Source: Marinobacter sp. SS21
GTDB taxonomy: Bacteria > Pseudomonadota > Gammaproteobacteria > Pseudomonadales > Oleiphilaceae
Reading direction: 5' to 3'
Assembly: GCF_028369065.1 (NCBI RefSeq)
Contig: NZ_JAQNDA010000008.1
Location: 153,040-217,039, forward strand
DNA: 64,000 bases
Each line of letters opens with the position of its first letter. Position 1 is the stretch's first letter. Shown one piece after another: positions 1 through 9,118 of the stretch. Made by a program: the position numbers and the translations under genes. The notes under the pieces were generated by a model. That model had not been told where the DNA came from, did not search any database, and saw nothing but the letters and a program-made list of their open reading frames with translations.

Positions 1-1
1 G

Positions 2-1300
2 ATGTCTGCCCAGCGGGGGGCCCGGGTGGCGGTCGTGGAGTCCCGCTATCTCGGCGGCACCTGCGTCAATGTTGGCTGTGTTCCCAAGAAGCTGTTCGTT
101 TACGGTGCCCACGTTCGTGACGAGCTGGAAGATGCCGCGGGTTATGGCTGGAAGGTGCCAGGCGAGCAGGTGGCCTTTGACTGGCCGACGTTGGTGGCTA
201 ACAAGAATGCGGAAATCGAGCGGCTGAATGGCATCTACCGGCGCATGCTGGAGTCGGCCGGCGTTACCATCATTGAAGGGAGTGCACGGCTGACGGACGC
301 CCAAACCGTCATGGTCGGTGATCGCCGTTACCAGGCCAGGCACATCACCGTAGCCACCGGGAGTTGGCCGGTGGTGCCGGATATTCCCGGCAAAGAGTGC
401 ATTTTGACCTCCAACGAGATGTTCTACTTACCGCAGTTGCCCCGGCAGGCGGTGGTTTGGGGCGGCGGCTACATCGCGGTGGAATTCGCCGGCATCCTGG
501 CCGGGCTGGGGGTTGAGACCACCTTGATCTACCGCGGTGAGCTTTTCCTCAGGGGGTTTGATGATGACGTGCGTCGCTTCACCGCCGAGGAGTTGGCGAA
601 AAAAGGTATCCATCTCCGCTTCGGGGTGACGCTGGACTCGGTTCAGGCGGAGGGCGGTCACTACAACCTGGCGCTCTCTGATGGCTCCCGCCTCACGACT
701 GGCTTGGTAATGGCCGCCACCGGGCGGCGAGCCCTGACCGAGGGACTGGGACTGGAGGCGCTTGGCGTTGAGCTGGAAGCATCCGGCCATATTCGTGTCG
801 ATGAACACTTTCAGACCAAAGTGCCCAATATCACCGCGCTGGGCGATGTGATCGGCACCCCCCAGCTGACTCCGGTGGCCCTTGCCCAGGCGATGGTGCT
901 GTCGCAGCGGTTGTTTGGCGATGGTGGCGGCGAGATGGACTATCAGCATATTCCCACGGCGGTATTCTGTCAGCCCAACATCGGCACCGTGGGGCTGACC
1001 GAGGCAGAGGCGAAAGCCGCCGGCCATCAGGTGGTCATCTACCGGTCAGAGTTTAAGCCGATGAAATACACGCTGAGTGGGCGTCAGGAACGTTGCTTGA
1101 TGAAGCTGGTGGTGGACAAAACAACCGATCAGGTGCTCGGCGCCCATATGGTTGGCCCCGATGCCGGTGAGATCCTGCAGGGGCTGGCTGTGGCGATCAA
1201 GGCCGGAGCCACCAAGGCGGAATTCGACAGCACCATTGGTATCCACCCCACGTCGGCGGAAGAGTTTGTCACCATGCGGGAGCCAGTGGCCGACCACTGA
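2..1300 (+). CDS. gorA: Glutathione-disulfide reductase, 5' partial
   Basis: NADPH-dependent flavoenzyme that reduces glutathione disulfide in the cytoplasm. The 432 visible residues hold the redox-active disulfide CVNVGC (C21 and C26), the second Rossmann motif ([11 protein letters not shown], about 153-163) and then [12 protein letters not shown], whose two arginines match those that bind the NADPH 2'-phosphate in GorA. The C-terminal HPTSAEE supplies the catalytic histidine-glutamate pair of the partner subunit. Family members are about 450 residues, so roughly 20 N-terminal residues with the FAD GxGxxG motif lie before the window; the ATG at position 2 is probably internal. The stop lies 8 bases from the convergent kinase gene. 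Assignment as glutathione rather than trypanothione or mercuric reductase rests on the arginines and on the lack of C-terminal vicinal cysteines. Confidence 0.93.
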   Translation: MSAQRGARVAVVESRYLGGTCVNVGCVPKKLFVYGAHVRDELEDAAGYGWKVPGEQVAFDWPTLVANKNAEIERLNGIYRRMLESAGVTIIEGSARLTDAQTVMVGDRRYQARHITVATGSWPVVPDIPGKECILTSNEMFYLPQLPRQAVVWGGGYIAVEFAGILAGLGVETTLIYRGELFLRGFDDDVRRFTAEELAKKGIHLRFGVTLDSVQAEGGHYNLALSDGSRLTTGLVMAATGRRALTEGLGLEALGVELEASGHIRVDEHFQTKVPNITALGDVIGTPQLTPVALAQAMVLSQRLFGDGGGEMDYQHIPTAVFCQPNIGTVGLTEAEAKAAGHQVVIYRSEFKPMKYTLSGRQERCLMKLVVDKTTDQVLGAHMVGPDAGEILQGLAVAIKAGATKAEFDSTIGIHPTSAEEFVTMREPVADH

Positions 1301-1308
1301 GGGCGGAT

Positions 1309-3267
1309 TCAGAACCGTATCCAGCGGCTGAGCACTGCCCGGAGGTTTTCCTTCCTTACGGGCTTGGCCAGGTAATCGTTCATTCCCGCTTCCCGGCATG
1401 TATTCTCGGTGCCGGGCAGAACGTCGGCCGTCAGCGCGATGATGGGTACGCTTGTGTGGCCATTCTGTTGCTCCCACTCCCGGATCGAACGGGTGGTTTC
1501 ATAGCCATCCATGACAGGCATCTGGCAGTCCATAAGGATCACCGAATAGTTGAACTGAAGGGACTGCACGCGCTCAAGGGCATCCTGCCCGTTGCTGACC
1601 GCATCGGTTTCGAAACCCAGCCGAGTCAGTAGCGCTGTGGCGACTCGCTGGTTAACCGGATTGTCTTCGACCACCAGGGCCCGCGACGTTGCGCCGTCGG
1701 TCATGATTACCCGTGACTGTGACTGTGACTGTGACTGTGACTGTGACTCGTCGGTTGTGCTATCGGTATCCAGCTCGAAAGGGAGCTCAAAACAGAAGGC
1801 CGAGCCCATGCCCAGATCGGTGTCCACTTTGATATGACCGCCCATTAACTCAACTAGTTTCTGCACCAGGGCAAGACCAATACCGGTGCCGCCGTGGCGA
1901 CGGGCGTCTGAGTTGTCTAGCTGCTCGAACGTCCGGAAAATTTCCTTCATGCGTTCGCTGGGAATGCCACTGCCTGAATCGCGCACCGTGCACTGTAGAA
2001 CCATGCACTGGTGCTCCAGATGGTGCCATTCGGCCTGCACCGATATGGTGCCTTCCTCGGTAAATTTAATGCCGTTGTCCAGCAGGCCGGCCAGAACCTG
2101 GCGAAGCCTGGGGGCGTCGCCCCTGACCAGGGTGTGTCCTGGCCAGTTTCCGCTGAACTGAAGTGATAGGCTCAAACCTTGCTGCTCCGCTGCATGACGG
2201 AAGGTGGCAACGCAGTTTTCGATGACTTCCCGGATATCGAAGTCGTGGTAGTCGAGCGCCAGCTGGCCACGGTCCATGCGTGAGAAATCCAGAATGTCGC
2301 TGATTACGGTGAGTAGATCCTCGGTAGAGCGTTTAGCAGTGTGCAGGTAGTCTCGTTGTTGTTCCGTCAGTTCGTCTTCCGTAATCAACTCAATCATACC
2401 CAGCACGCCGTTTAACGGTGTCCTGAGCTCGTGGCTCATCACCGCCAGGAACTCCGATTTTGCCTTGCTGGCCGATTCTGCTCGCTCCCGTGCCGTTTCG
2501 GACGCCGCCAGAGTTTGGTCGCGGGAAGACTGGAGGTTCTGCATGTGCCGGGCAAGGGAATTGAGGTTTTTCTCAAGCTCGATGATCTCGGTGGTATTGT
2601 GCAATCGCTTGATGGGGACGTTTGCGTAGTCTCCACCAATCAATGCGGTCACCCGATCCGCCAGGTCCTGCATTGGTCCAACCAGGCTGGTCAGGCTGCG
2701 ACGCACAACCAACACGGTGAAAAATAGCAAAGCCAGTCCGACAATGAACGACGACCATAGAATGTCCCGCTGTTTGGCGGCAATGACCGCTTCCGACACG
2801 CCTACTTCCACAGCCCCAATGCGGATGGCACCGCTGGAGAAGCCATAGTTCGGCTCGAACCAGCCGGTGCTGCGTTCCGTTCCCATATCGAGGGGGAGTT
2901 GCAGGATATCGGCGATAAACACCTGCCCCTGGCTGTCGTCGATTTCACCGTCATCCTGCTGGACCGTGCCCACGGTGCGGCCCGTTACGTCCTTGACCCG
3001 GATCCAGTTGACCTGACTGCGCCGGATTGATTGTTCCAGGGTTTGCTGGAGTACCTGGGTATTGCCTGAAACGACCGCGTACTCCACCGCCGGGGCCAAA
3101 TTGTCGGCCAGCAACTGGCCGCTGTTGAAGAGGTCCTTGCGGGCGTCGTCGAGTCGGGCCGAGGTAAAGAAAAACATCAGCACCAGAAACATCAACAGGG
3201 CGGGGAGAATCCCCAGCCAAAGCAGATGCCGACTGAGTGATCTGGAGGCTCGCTTCCTTAGCGTCAT
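1309..3267 (-). CDS. Hybrid sensor histidine kinase, BarA-like layout
   Basis: Inner-membrane hybrid kinase of 652 residues. Order: transmembrane segment (about 15-37), periplasmic sensor region of about 130 residues, second transmembrane segment (about 169-189), HAMP, coiled coil, DHp domain with SHELRTPLNG (phosphorylatable H279), ATPase domain with N box (GLLDNGIKF) and GTGIGLALV, a Ser-Gln repeat linker, and a receiver domain with acceptor D580 in LMDCQMPVMDG and the conserved K in LAKPV. There is no Hpt domain, so a separate phosphotransfer protein is needed. Its ATG overlaps the stop of the upstream binding-protein gene by 4 bases, which implies translational coupling and suggests the kinase reads a signal from that protein. 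The output partner is not visible. Confidence 0.9.
   Translation of the reverse strand: MTLRKRASRSLSRHLLWLGILPALLMFLVLMFFFTSARLDDARKDLFNSGQLLADNLAPAVEYAVVSGNTQVLQQTLEQSIRRSQVNWIRVKDVTGRTVGTVQQDDGEIDDSQGQVFIADILQLPLDMGTERSTGWFEPNYGFSSGAIRIGAVEVGVSEAVIAAKQRDILWSSFIVGLALLFFTVLVVRRSLTSLVGPMQDLADRVTALIGGDYANVPIKRLHNTTEIIELEKNLNSLARHMQNLQSSRDQTLAASETARERAESASKAKSEFLAVMSHELRTPLNGVLGMIELITEDELTEQQRDYLHTAKRSTEDLLTVISDILDFSRMDRGQLALDYHDFDIREVIENCVATFRHAAEQQGLSLSLQFSGNWPGHTLVRGDAPRLRQVLAGLLDNGIKFTEEGTISVQAEWHHLEHQCMVLQCTVRDSGSGIPSERMKEIFRTFEQLDNSDARRHGGTGIGLALVQKLVELMGGHIKVDTDLGMGSAFCFELPFELDTDSTTDESQSQSQSQSQSRVIMTDGATSRALVVEDNPVNQRVATALLTRLGFETDAVSNGQDALERVQSLQFNYSVILMDCQMPVMDGYETTRSIREWEQQNGHTSVPIIALTADVLPGTENTCREAGMNDYLAKPVRKENLRAVLSRWIRF
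1713..1748. repeat. Hexanucleotide microsatellite, six GTGACT units
   Basis: Six perfect GTGACT units lie inside the hybrid kinase gene. On the coding strand they read as alternating TCA and CAG codons, giving a run of Ser-Gln between the ATPase and receiver domains. Gain or loss of a unit changes the linker by two residues without breaking the frame. Confidence 0.95.
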
Positions 3268-4274
3268 GGCGCTTCCTCCTCAGTACCGGCGCCGAGCAGT
3301 GATTTGAGCTGGGCTTCCAGTTGGGAAGCCTCGGGAAGTGGAATGTTGAGTGAGCGGGCTACCTGCTGATTGATTTCAACGCCAAAATCCTCTGGATGCA
3401 CGGCCGGCGGTAGCCGTCCGGACTGCAAAAAGGCCTTGATGTGCCGGCTGGCCGCTCTTGCGATATCGTCCACTGGCGTGTACGTGGTGGCCAGCACGCC
3501 CGCGCGCACGAAGGCCCGCCCGGGACCGATGACGATGCGATTGCGACGGTAAGCCGTCAGTAGAATGTGTTTGATGGTACGTGGGTTGTAAATGGCGTTG
3601 TCGGATACCGCCAACAGATAGTCGCCGTAGGTGAGGGCTCGCGCCAGTGAGGCGATGAGATTGTCCTCACTGTCGACGGTAAACAGTTTCGCTTTGAGGC
3701 CGTAGCTGGCCAGCTCGTCAATAAGTTGATCGTAATTGGTTTCCTGCCCGGGTCGTACCAGCATTGACACCTGGTTGCCATGTGGCAGGATCAGGTGACC
3801 GAGCAGTGCCTGTCTGAGCAGCGGCGGATCGTAGTAGATGGCCGACAGCGGAGGACCATTACGATTGGCGTAGTTGGCGAACTGGTCTTCGTCGATCATC
3901 AGCGCAAGCGTTGGCGGACGGGTGGACTGTTGCTGTACCCGGCTCAGCGCTCGGTTGCCCAGGGAGACCACCAGTGCCTGTGGTTGAGCCTGGCTGATGG
4001 CTTCAGTATATGGCCTGACCTCAATCCGGTCGCCAAGCGTTTGCTTGAGCAGTTCGATGAAGCGAATGTTGAAGGCCGCATTGTCCGATCCGGCAACCAG
4101 CACCAGGTGGGAGAAGCTCTGATCCGTGGGAACCAGTGACTGCGCTCCGGCCGAACTGCCCACAAGCAGTGCCAGCACAGACATCAGTGCAATTAGCAGA
4201 CGTCGGGCACGGCCTGCCAATGAGGTAGTCAATGTCTGTGGGCGATTGGTCATTACCAGCCTTGGTAATTGCAC
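3264..4274 (-). CDS. Periplasmic ABC-type substrate-binding protein without a transporter
   Basis: Exported protein of 336 residues. A hydrophobic stretch near residues 25-45 ending SSAGA-QS reads as a signal peptide; the true start may be the ATG seven codons in. The rest (LVLVAGSDNAAFN, VVSLGNRALS, NQVSMLVRPGQE, LLAVSDNAIYN) has the two-lobe look of the ABC_sub_bind/peripla_BP type, close to proteins found with sensor kinases. No permease or ATPase gene is next to it. It sits between the TonB-dependent receptor gene (36 bases upstream) and the hybrid kinase, overlapping the latter by 4 bases. Inferred role: it captures a ligand that crosses the outer membrane and presents it to the kinase. 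The ligand is unknown. Confidence 0.72.
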   Translation of the reverse strand: MQLPRLVMTNRPQTLTTSLAGRARRLLIALMSVLALLVGSSAGAQSLVPTDQSFSHLVLVAGSDNAAFNIRFIELLKQTLGDRIEVRPYTEAISQAQPQALVVSLGNRALSRVQQQSTRPPTLALMIDEDQFANYANRNGPPLSAIYYDPPLLRQALLGHLILPHGNQVSMLVRPGQETNYDQLIDELASYGLKAKLFTVDSEDNLIASLARALTYGDYLLAVSDNAIYNPRTIKHILLTAYRRNRIVIGPGRAFVRAGVLATTYTPVDDIARAASRHIKAFLQSGRLPPAVHPEDFGVEINQQVARSLNIPLPEASQLEAQLKSLLGAGTEEEAP

Positions 4275-4310
4275 GTCTGTACGATACGGCTTTGGCTCAC
4301 AGAAGCCTGA

Positions 4311-6377
4311 TTAAAACCTTAAGCCGGCTTCCAGAAAGACCTGATTCCTGTCCTTGATGATGTTGTTTCTGCTGATGGGCGGTATGTCATGCAGGTAATA
4401 CTGGAAGATCACCGCAACATCGTAGTTAAGTCTAGGGGTATATACGTTTTTTACCAATCGAAGGTCGGCTCGCTCAAATTGTCCGCGGCGGAACTCGTCG
4501 ACAAAATAGTAGGCGAGGGCAGAGGAGATATCGAACCCGTATTGTTGAACCCAGACCGCGCTACCGGAGTGTCGTGCGGTGAGACGGCTTTCCAGATCGA
4601 TGAATTCCTGCTCGTCCGCTACCGGCTCCCCGGTGTACTCACCATCCTGATCCATATAGGCGTAGGTGAGCCGGAGCTGGGTATCGGGGTATTCCAGGGA
4701 GGTTTCCACCTCAAAACCTTTCTGGTCCAGGGCGACGTTGTTATCCAGATCCCATTCCCCCAGGCTCAGGTGGCCACTGATGATGTCGCGCAGGTGATCG
4801 TAGAAATACTTGATCTCGGTGGACAATAAGCCATCGCCGACCCGGAATTGGCCAAAGTAGCTGATCTCCCGGGAGATGATACGCTCCTCATCGAGCGTCC
4901 CGGGTGCCTGGAATACCGGGCCGACTCTCATGCCCTCCAGGAAAGCGAGCGCGTCCGGCTCGACATTGGTGGCACGATAACCCCAGTCTGCGCCTTGTTC
5001 GAAGGCATCCGGGGTGCGCACCGCCTTGGAGAAGACAAACCGCAGGGTCTGGTTTTCGGCCAGCTGGAAGTTGGCTGCGAACCTGGGCGAGATCACCTCG
5101 TTATCCAGCGTGTTGGAATCCTCCCAGTTTGCCCCGACGTTAAAGGTGAGCCACTGGATGGGGGTGTACTCGACGTTGCTGAACAGGCGCGATTGATAGT
5201 TGGAACCGTTGCCATTGAAGAAGGTATCGGAGTTGAAACGGTCCTCCCGATAGCCTAAGCCGGACACCAGTCGCAGGTCTGGATTGAGGATAAGGGTATC
5301 CTGAATCTCGAGTTCCAACCGGGATTCCTCAATGTTCTGATTGGTGTCGGCGCAAAAACCGAACCCTGGCGGACAGGTCCGCCACTTCTGGTGACGGTCG
5401 TAGTTCTGGTAGCTGGCCTGTACATGCAGGTAGTGGTTCTCCAGCGGCGCGTAGTTCCAGCGAGCCTGCAGGTAGTAATCCCGCACGTCCACGTCCGGGT
5501 CGGTGATGGCGCCAAATTCGTCTCCGATACGGCCTTTGTCTTCTTCATCGATGCCGTCGGTGACACCGGCGCGGAGGTCGAGGGAATGAACACTGCTCAA
5601 GGTCTTGCGGGCGTCGTAATTGAAAAAGTTCAGGCTGTAGCCATCGTGAACCGTTTCCCGCTCTAAGGTGTCATCGTTAACTTGAAAGTCGAACCCGTCC
5701 TCGTCCCGACGCTCGTAGGAGAGGCGCCAGCCAAAATCATCCGAGACGTTGCCTGCCGAGCCAAACACATTCTTGTGTCCGCGACTGCCGTAGGAAGTGT
5801 GCAGATTGACACCCTGGGTATCCTCCGGAGACCGCGTGATGATGTTGATGGTGCCCAGAAAGGCGTTGATGCCGTAAGCGGCGGCATTGGGCCCCCGGCT
5901 GATCTCGATGCGCTCAATGTTCTCCAGCGCAACCGGCATGGTATTCCAGTCCACACCAGACAGGCTCGGTAGATAGGCGGTACGGCCATCAATCAGCACC
6001 TGCAGTCGTCGCTGGTCGTAGGCCACCGTGCCATGGTAACTGGTGACAGGGCGATTGCTGCCGACGTAACCCACCGTCATGCCGGGAACCAGCCGGAATA
6101 CCTCAACCAGATTGAGAATGCCAAGGTCTCGAATAAGCTGACCCTGGATAACCGTGGTGGTGCCAGGTACCCGGGATTTGGGCTGGCGCAGTTTGGTGGT
6201 GGTGAGGACTTCCGGTACCGGGGCTTCCAGCAGGAAGCCGTAATCCTCAGCAAAGGCGTCCGAGACATCGAGTGCGGCCACCAGGTTGTCGGCGAGCACC
6301 TGGGCGGGTACGGAGCTCAACGGGGCCAACAAAGCCGCGGCGAGATACTTTTTTATGTTCGGCGTAAGCAGGGACAT
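4311..6377 (-). CDS. TonB-dependent outer-membrane receptor
   Basis: Outer-membrane beta-barrel receptor of 688 residues that takes up a scarce ligand using TonB energy. An N-terminal signal peptide (cleavage near QVLADN) is followed by a TonB-box-like PEVLTTT, a plug domain (TTTVIQGQLIRDLGILNLVEVFRLVPG; IERIEISRGPNAAAYG; NAFLGTINIITRSPED) and a barrel rich in alternating aromatic strands, ending in the usual terminal Phe (EAGLRF). Length is normal for the family. There is no N-terminal signalling extension and no FecI/FecR pair beside it. It is the first gene of the set with the binding protein and hybrid kinase. Plug residues resemble siderophore/vitamin receptors, but the ligand cannot be told from sequence. 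Confidence 0.9.
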   Translation of the reverse strand: MSLLTPNIKKYLAAALLAPLSSVPAQVLADNLVAALDVSDAFAEDYGFLLEAPVPEVLTTTKLRQPKSRVPGTTTVIQGQLIRDLGILNLVEVFRLVPGMTVGYVGSNRPVTSYHGTVAYDQRRLQVLIDGRTAYLPSLSGVDWNTMPVALENIERIEISRGPNAAAYGINAFLGTINIITRSPEDTQGVNLHTSYGSRGHKNVFGSAGNVSDDFGWRLSYERRDEDGFDFQVNDDTLERETVHDGYSLNFFNYDARKTLSSVHSLDLRAGVTDGIDEEDKGRIGDEFGAITDPDVDVRDYYLQARWNYAPLENHYLHVQASYQNYDRHQKWRTCPPGFGFCADTNQNIEESRLELEIQDTLILNPDLRLVSGLGYREDRFNSDTFFNGNGSNYQSRLFSNVEYTPIQWLTFNVGANWEDSNTLDNEVISPRFAANFQLAENQTLRFVFSKAVRTPDAFEQGADWGYRATNVEPDALAFLEGMRVGPVFQAPGTLDEERIISREISYFGQFRVGDGLLSTEIKYFYDHLRDIISGHLSLGEWDLDNNVALDQKGFEVETSLEYPDTQLRLTYAYMDQDGEYTGEPVADEQEFIDLESRLTARHSGSAVWVQQYGFDISSALAYYFVDEFRRGQFERADLRLVKNVYTPRLNYDVAVIFQYYLHDIPPISRNNIIKDRNQVFLEAGLRF

Positions 6378-6572
6378 GGGGTAGTCTTATACAGGTATCG
6401 ATAACAGCTTGGGCGAAGGGGGCCGACCATTGTTGTCGGAGCGGGAGGCCGCCCGACATAATCGGGTCAGCCTGGGAATGATAAGTCAGTCACAAACCTG
6501 TGTCTTCCCGAAAGCTTGTTAATTGCTGCAAAAAGTTAATTGCCCACAAGACGATGTAAGGAGTCAGTGTAG

Positions 6573-7235
6573 ATGAGCTGTTGGGATGTGCTGGGAATTG
6601 AGCCTACCCGTGACCCGGGGGAAATCGAGCGTGCCTATCGGCAGCAGGTCAAGTTCGTCGAGGCCGCCAACGCCAGGCAGTTGGATGACGCCTACCGGGA
6701 CGCCATGGCCCAGGCCGGGCAAGCAGCGTACCGGCCAGCACAGGCTCAGGAAACCAGGGACGACATTTCGGGCAGCCAACCGTCAGCGGCGGAATTGGGC
6801 GCGGCCGAGCACCAATTGGTACGGGAGGTCGTCATCCAGGTTAACGCGCTGTTAAACGACACCGCCCGCAGCGGTGATGTCGGTATCTGGAAGGCTGTAT
6901 TGACCGATCCCCCAGCCGACCAGGCGCCGTTAAAGCAGGCTATTGCAGGCAAGCTGGAGGGGCAGTTGAGGCCCATGGCCCGCCAGGGCGACCTGGCGGC
7001 GGACGTCGCGAGTTTTCTGGCGAGCTGGTTTGGTTGGGACGACGTTGCCGATTCGGAAGCGGTGGGGGCATCCGTCCCGTCGGAACAGCCGGCATCAGCC
7101 GGGCGCTCAGAAGGCCTTGAGCGAGTTGAAGGAGAGCAGCAACAGCCCGCGGGCAATTTCTGGCCCGCGGCGATTGGCTGGATTGTGGCGCTGATCGTGC
7201 TCACCAGTCTATTCAGCAACTTAACGGGCCAGTAA
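6573..7235 (+). CDS. J-domain-like protein with C-terminal membrane anchor
   Basis: 220-residue protein. The start CWDVLGIEPTRDPGEIERAYR matches helices I and II of a DnaJ domain, but the HPD signature needed to stimulate DnaK ATPase is not present; helix II runs into QQVKFVEAANARQLDDAYR, which looks like the end of a J domain with the loop removed. A charged middle region follows, then one hydrophobic segment (about 196-215, FWPAAIGWIVALIVLTSLF) at the C-terminus, so it is a likely tail-anchored membrane protein. The ATG has a good site (AAGGAG, 11 bases upstream). It is divergent from the TonB receptor and convergent with the transporter gene. Function unknown; a DnaK-independent role is inferred. 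Confidence 0.65.
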   Translation: MSCWDVLGIEPTRDPGEIERAYRQQVKFVEAANARQLDDAYRDAMAQAGQAAYRPAQAQETRDDISGSQPSAAELGAAEHQLVREVVIQVNALLNDTARSGDVGIWKAVLTDPPADQAPLKQAIAGKLEGQLRPMARQGDLAADVASFLASWFGWDDVADSEAVGASVPSEQPASAGRSEGLERVEGEQQQPAGNFWPAAIGWIVALIVLTSLFSNLTGQ

Positions 7236-7257
7236 CTGAGTCGCTCGTCGCAGCCGT

Positions 7258-7298
7258 ACCCGCCCCGCTTCGGCAAGGCGCGGGTGCGCCGGGCGGGT
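7258..7298. terminator. Possible shared terminator hairpin
   Basis: Inverted repeat ACCCGCCC / GGGCGGGT (7258-7265 and 7291-7298) with a GC-rich 25-base interior between two convergent genes. It has no T-run and touches the transporter stop codon, so this is a weak call. Confidence 0.3.
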
Positions 7299-8281
7299 TA
7301 CTCGGGAGCGCTGTGGGAGGCTTCGATACGGGTGCGGTAGCGCTGGGCGAGGACCGCGCCAATAATCACCTGGATCTGGTTGTAGCACATGATGGGTAGC
7401 ACGATCATGCCAAATCCGGGATGGCCCGAGAACAGAACCTTGGCCATGGGCAGGCCCGAGGCCAGGCTTTTCTTGGAACCACAAAAAACCACAGCCGCTT
7501 CGTCTTCCAGGCTCAGCCCAAGCCAGCGGACGATGGTCCGTGCCACCAGAATCAGCAAACCCAGCAGCAGGACGCACAGCCCTATCGCAAGCAGGATGGC
7601 GCCAAGCGGCAGTTTGTCCCACAACCCGCTGACCACCGAGTGAGAAAAGGCCGAATAGACGATCAGCCAGATCACACACTGATCGTACCGGGAAGCCAGC
7701 GATTCATGCCGGGCCAGAAAGCCTCCCAACCATGGCCGAAGCCCATGACCGATGGCGAATGGCAACAGCAGTTGCAGCGCAATGTCTTGCAACGCCTCCA
7801 GCACCGAGAAGTCTCCGCTGCTGGTGGTACTGACCAGGACGATGAGCAGGAACGGGGTCAGCATCATACCGAAAACGTTGGACGCCGCCGCGCTGCATAT
7901 TGCGGCAGGCACGTTGCCCCGGGCCATGGCGGTGTAGGCAATCGACGATGACACCGCCGACGGCAACACCCCCAGATACAAAAAGCCCAGCCCCAGATCC
8001 TCGGGAATCCAGCGTGGTGCCAATTGGTTGATTGGGAGCACTGCGAGGGGGAAGAATACGAACGTGAGGCTTGTGATGACCAGGTGAAGGCGCCAATGAC
8101 TGGCCCCGGCAATCACCTGGTCCCGGGATAGGGCCGCGCCGTGCAGGAAGAAGAGCAGGGCGACCGCCAACGTACCGGCATCGGCTAACCAGTAGGCGGC
8201 AGCGCCTCTTACCGGTAAGAACGACGCCAACACGATGGCGCCGAGCAGAAGCAGGGTAAAGCGATCAATGTTCAGTTTCAT
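7298..8281 (-). CDS. SBF-like (bile acid:sodium symporter superfamily) transporter
   Basis: Integral inner-membrane protein of 327 residues with about nine to ten hydrophobic segments. FLHGAALS near residue 45, LPSAVSSSIAYTAMARGN near 105 and CGSKKSLASGLPMA near 270 are typical of the SBF-like (YfeH) branch of the BASS superfamily. The substrate is an unidentified organic anion, probably Na+ coupled. The gene overlaps the upstream FadR-type regulator gene by 4 bases (ATGA), so the two form one operon and the regulator probably controls the transporter. No metabolic enzyme sits in the operon to hint at the substrate. Confidence 0.82.
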   Translation of the reverse strand: MKLNIDRFTLLLLGAIVLASFLPVRGAAAYWLADAGTLAVALLFFLHGAALSRDQVIAGASHWRLHLVITSLTFVFFPLAVLPINQLAPRWIPEDLGLGFLYLGVLPSAVSSSIAYTAMARGNVPAAICSAAASNVFGMMLTPFLLIVLVSTTSSGDFSVLEALQDIALQLLLPFAIGHGLRPWLGGFLARHESLASRYDQCVIWLIVYSAFSHSVVSGLWDKLPLGAILLAIGLCVLLLGLLILVARTIVRWLGLSLEDEAAVVFCGSKKSLASGLPMAKVLFSGHPGFGMIVLPIMCYNQIQVIIGAVLAQRYRTRIEASHSAPE

Positions 8282-8973
8282 TGACGACCCTGGCGCTGGT
8301 TTTGAGCCCGCAGGACATCGAGGCAGGGTTGCAGCAGTGCCTTGGCCAGCTGGGATGCCCGGTTGGCGTCCTGGCGACGAATGGCGGCCAGTAACAGTTC
8401 GTGCGCTTCCTGGGACGGTTCCGGCAGGCTGGTATCCAGTTCGGTGCGTTCAATGGTGCGGGTGATGGTATGGGCAAAATAGCCATACAGTTCCGTTAGC
8501 GCCGAGTTGTGGGAGGCCTGCACAACTGCGTGGTGAAAGGCGTTATCGTGCCGAATGCGAGCTGGAAGGTCGTCACCGGCCTGAGCGCGTCGGTCGAGGG
8601 CATCGGACATGGCCTGCAACTCCTCGCTGGAGCGGCGACAGGCGGCCAGGCCCGCCGCTTCCGCCTCTAACATCTGGCGCACTTCCAGTTGATCCTGTAA
8701 TTGGGCACGTTCAATACGTCTGAGCGCCGCTCCGGCGTCACGCGTTGCGCGCACATAGGTGCCGTCGCCCTGACGGGTTTCCAGCATGCCGACGTGTACC
8801 AGTACCCGAACGGCCTCCCGCACGGTGTTGCGGCTGACGCCGAGGGCGTCCGACAGTTCGGCTTCCACCGGCAGGCGGTCACCGACTTGCCACTGACCGC
8901 TTTCGATGGCATTGCGCAGCGACTCGAGGGCGTTGTCGACCAAGGAGCCCTTGGCGATGCGTGTCAATTTCAT
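8278..8973 (-). CDS. FadR/FCD-type GntR-family transcriptional regulator
   Basis: 231-residue DNA-binding regulator. The N-terminal winged helix (about 10-75) contains VGDRLPVEAELSDALGVSRNTVREAVRVL, the GntR signature. The C-terminal all-helical FCD domain has DNAFHHAVVQASHN and HELLLAAIRRQD, whose Asp and His residues usually bind a metal plus a small carboxylate effector. The gene comes first in a two-gene operon with the transporter, so it probably controls uptake of its own effector. A palindrome 23-35 bases upstream of its start may be its operator. Confidence 0.88.
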   Translation of the reverse strand: MKLTRIAKGSLVDNALESLRNAIESGQWQVGDRLPVEAELSDALGVSRNTVREAVRVLVHVGMLETRQGDGTYVRATRDAGAALRRIERAQLQDQLEVRQMLEAEAAGLAACRRSSEELQAMSDALDRRAQAGDDLPARIRHDNAFHHAVVQASHNSALTELYGYFAHTITRTIERTELDTSLPEPSQEAHELLLAAIRRQDANRASQLAKALLQPCLDVLRAQNQRQGRQ

Positions 8974-8996
8974 GACTGAAAAGATCCTAAGAAACT

Positions 8997-9009
8997 ATGA
9001 TCCAATCAT
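8997..9009. promoter_or_regulatory. Candidate operator of the FadR-type regulator
   Basis: Perfect dyad ATGAT-CCA-ATCAT, 23 bases upstream of the regulator start. Size and AT-rich half sites fit GntR/FadR operators; assignment by position only. Confidence 0.4.
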
Positions 9010-9118
9010 CCTATGAATATCGAGAGGCTTCAACCCCTGAATTGCGGGGTACTCTGCCAGAAGCGTGAACAAGGGGATGGGCGATCGAGGATCGCCCAAT
9101 GCAAAGCGCTGTGTGGGC

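Noticed and set aside
428..1027. Frame of 199 codons opposite glutathione reductase
   Set aside because: It is a shadow of a gene with catalytic motifs; composition is Gly/His/Arg-rich as usual for antisense frames in GC-rich DNA.
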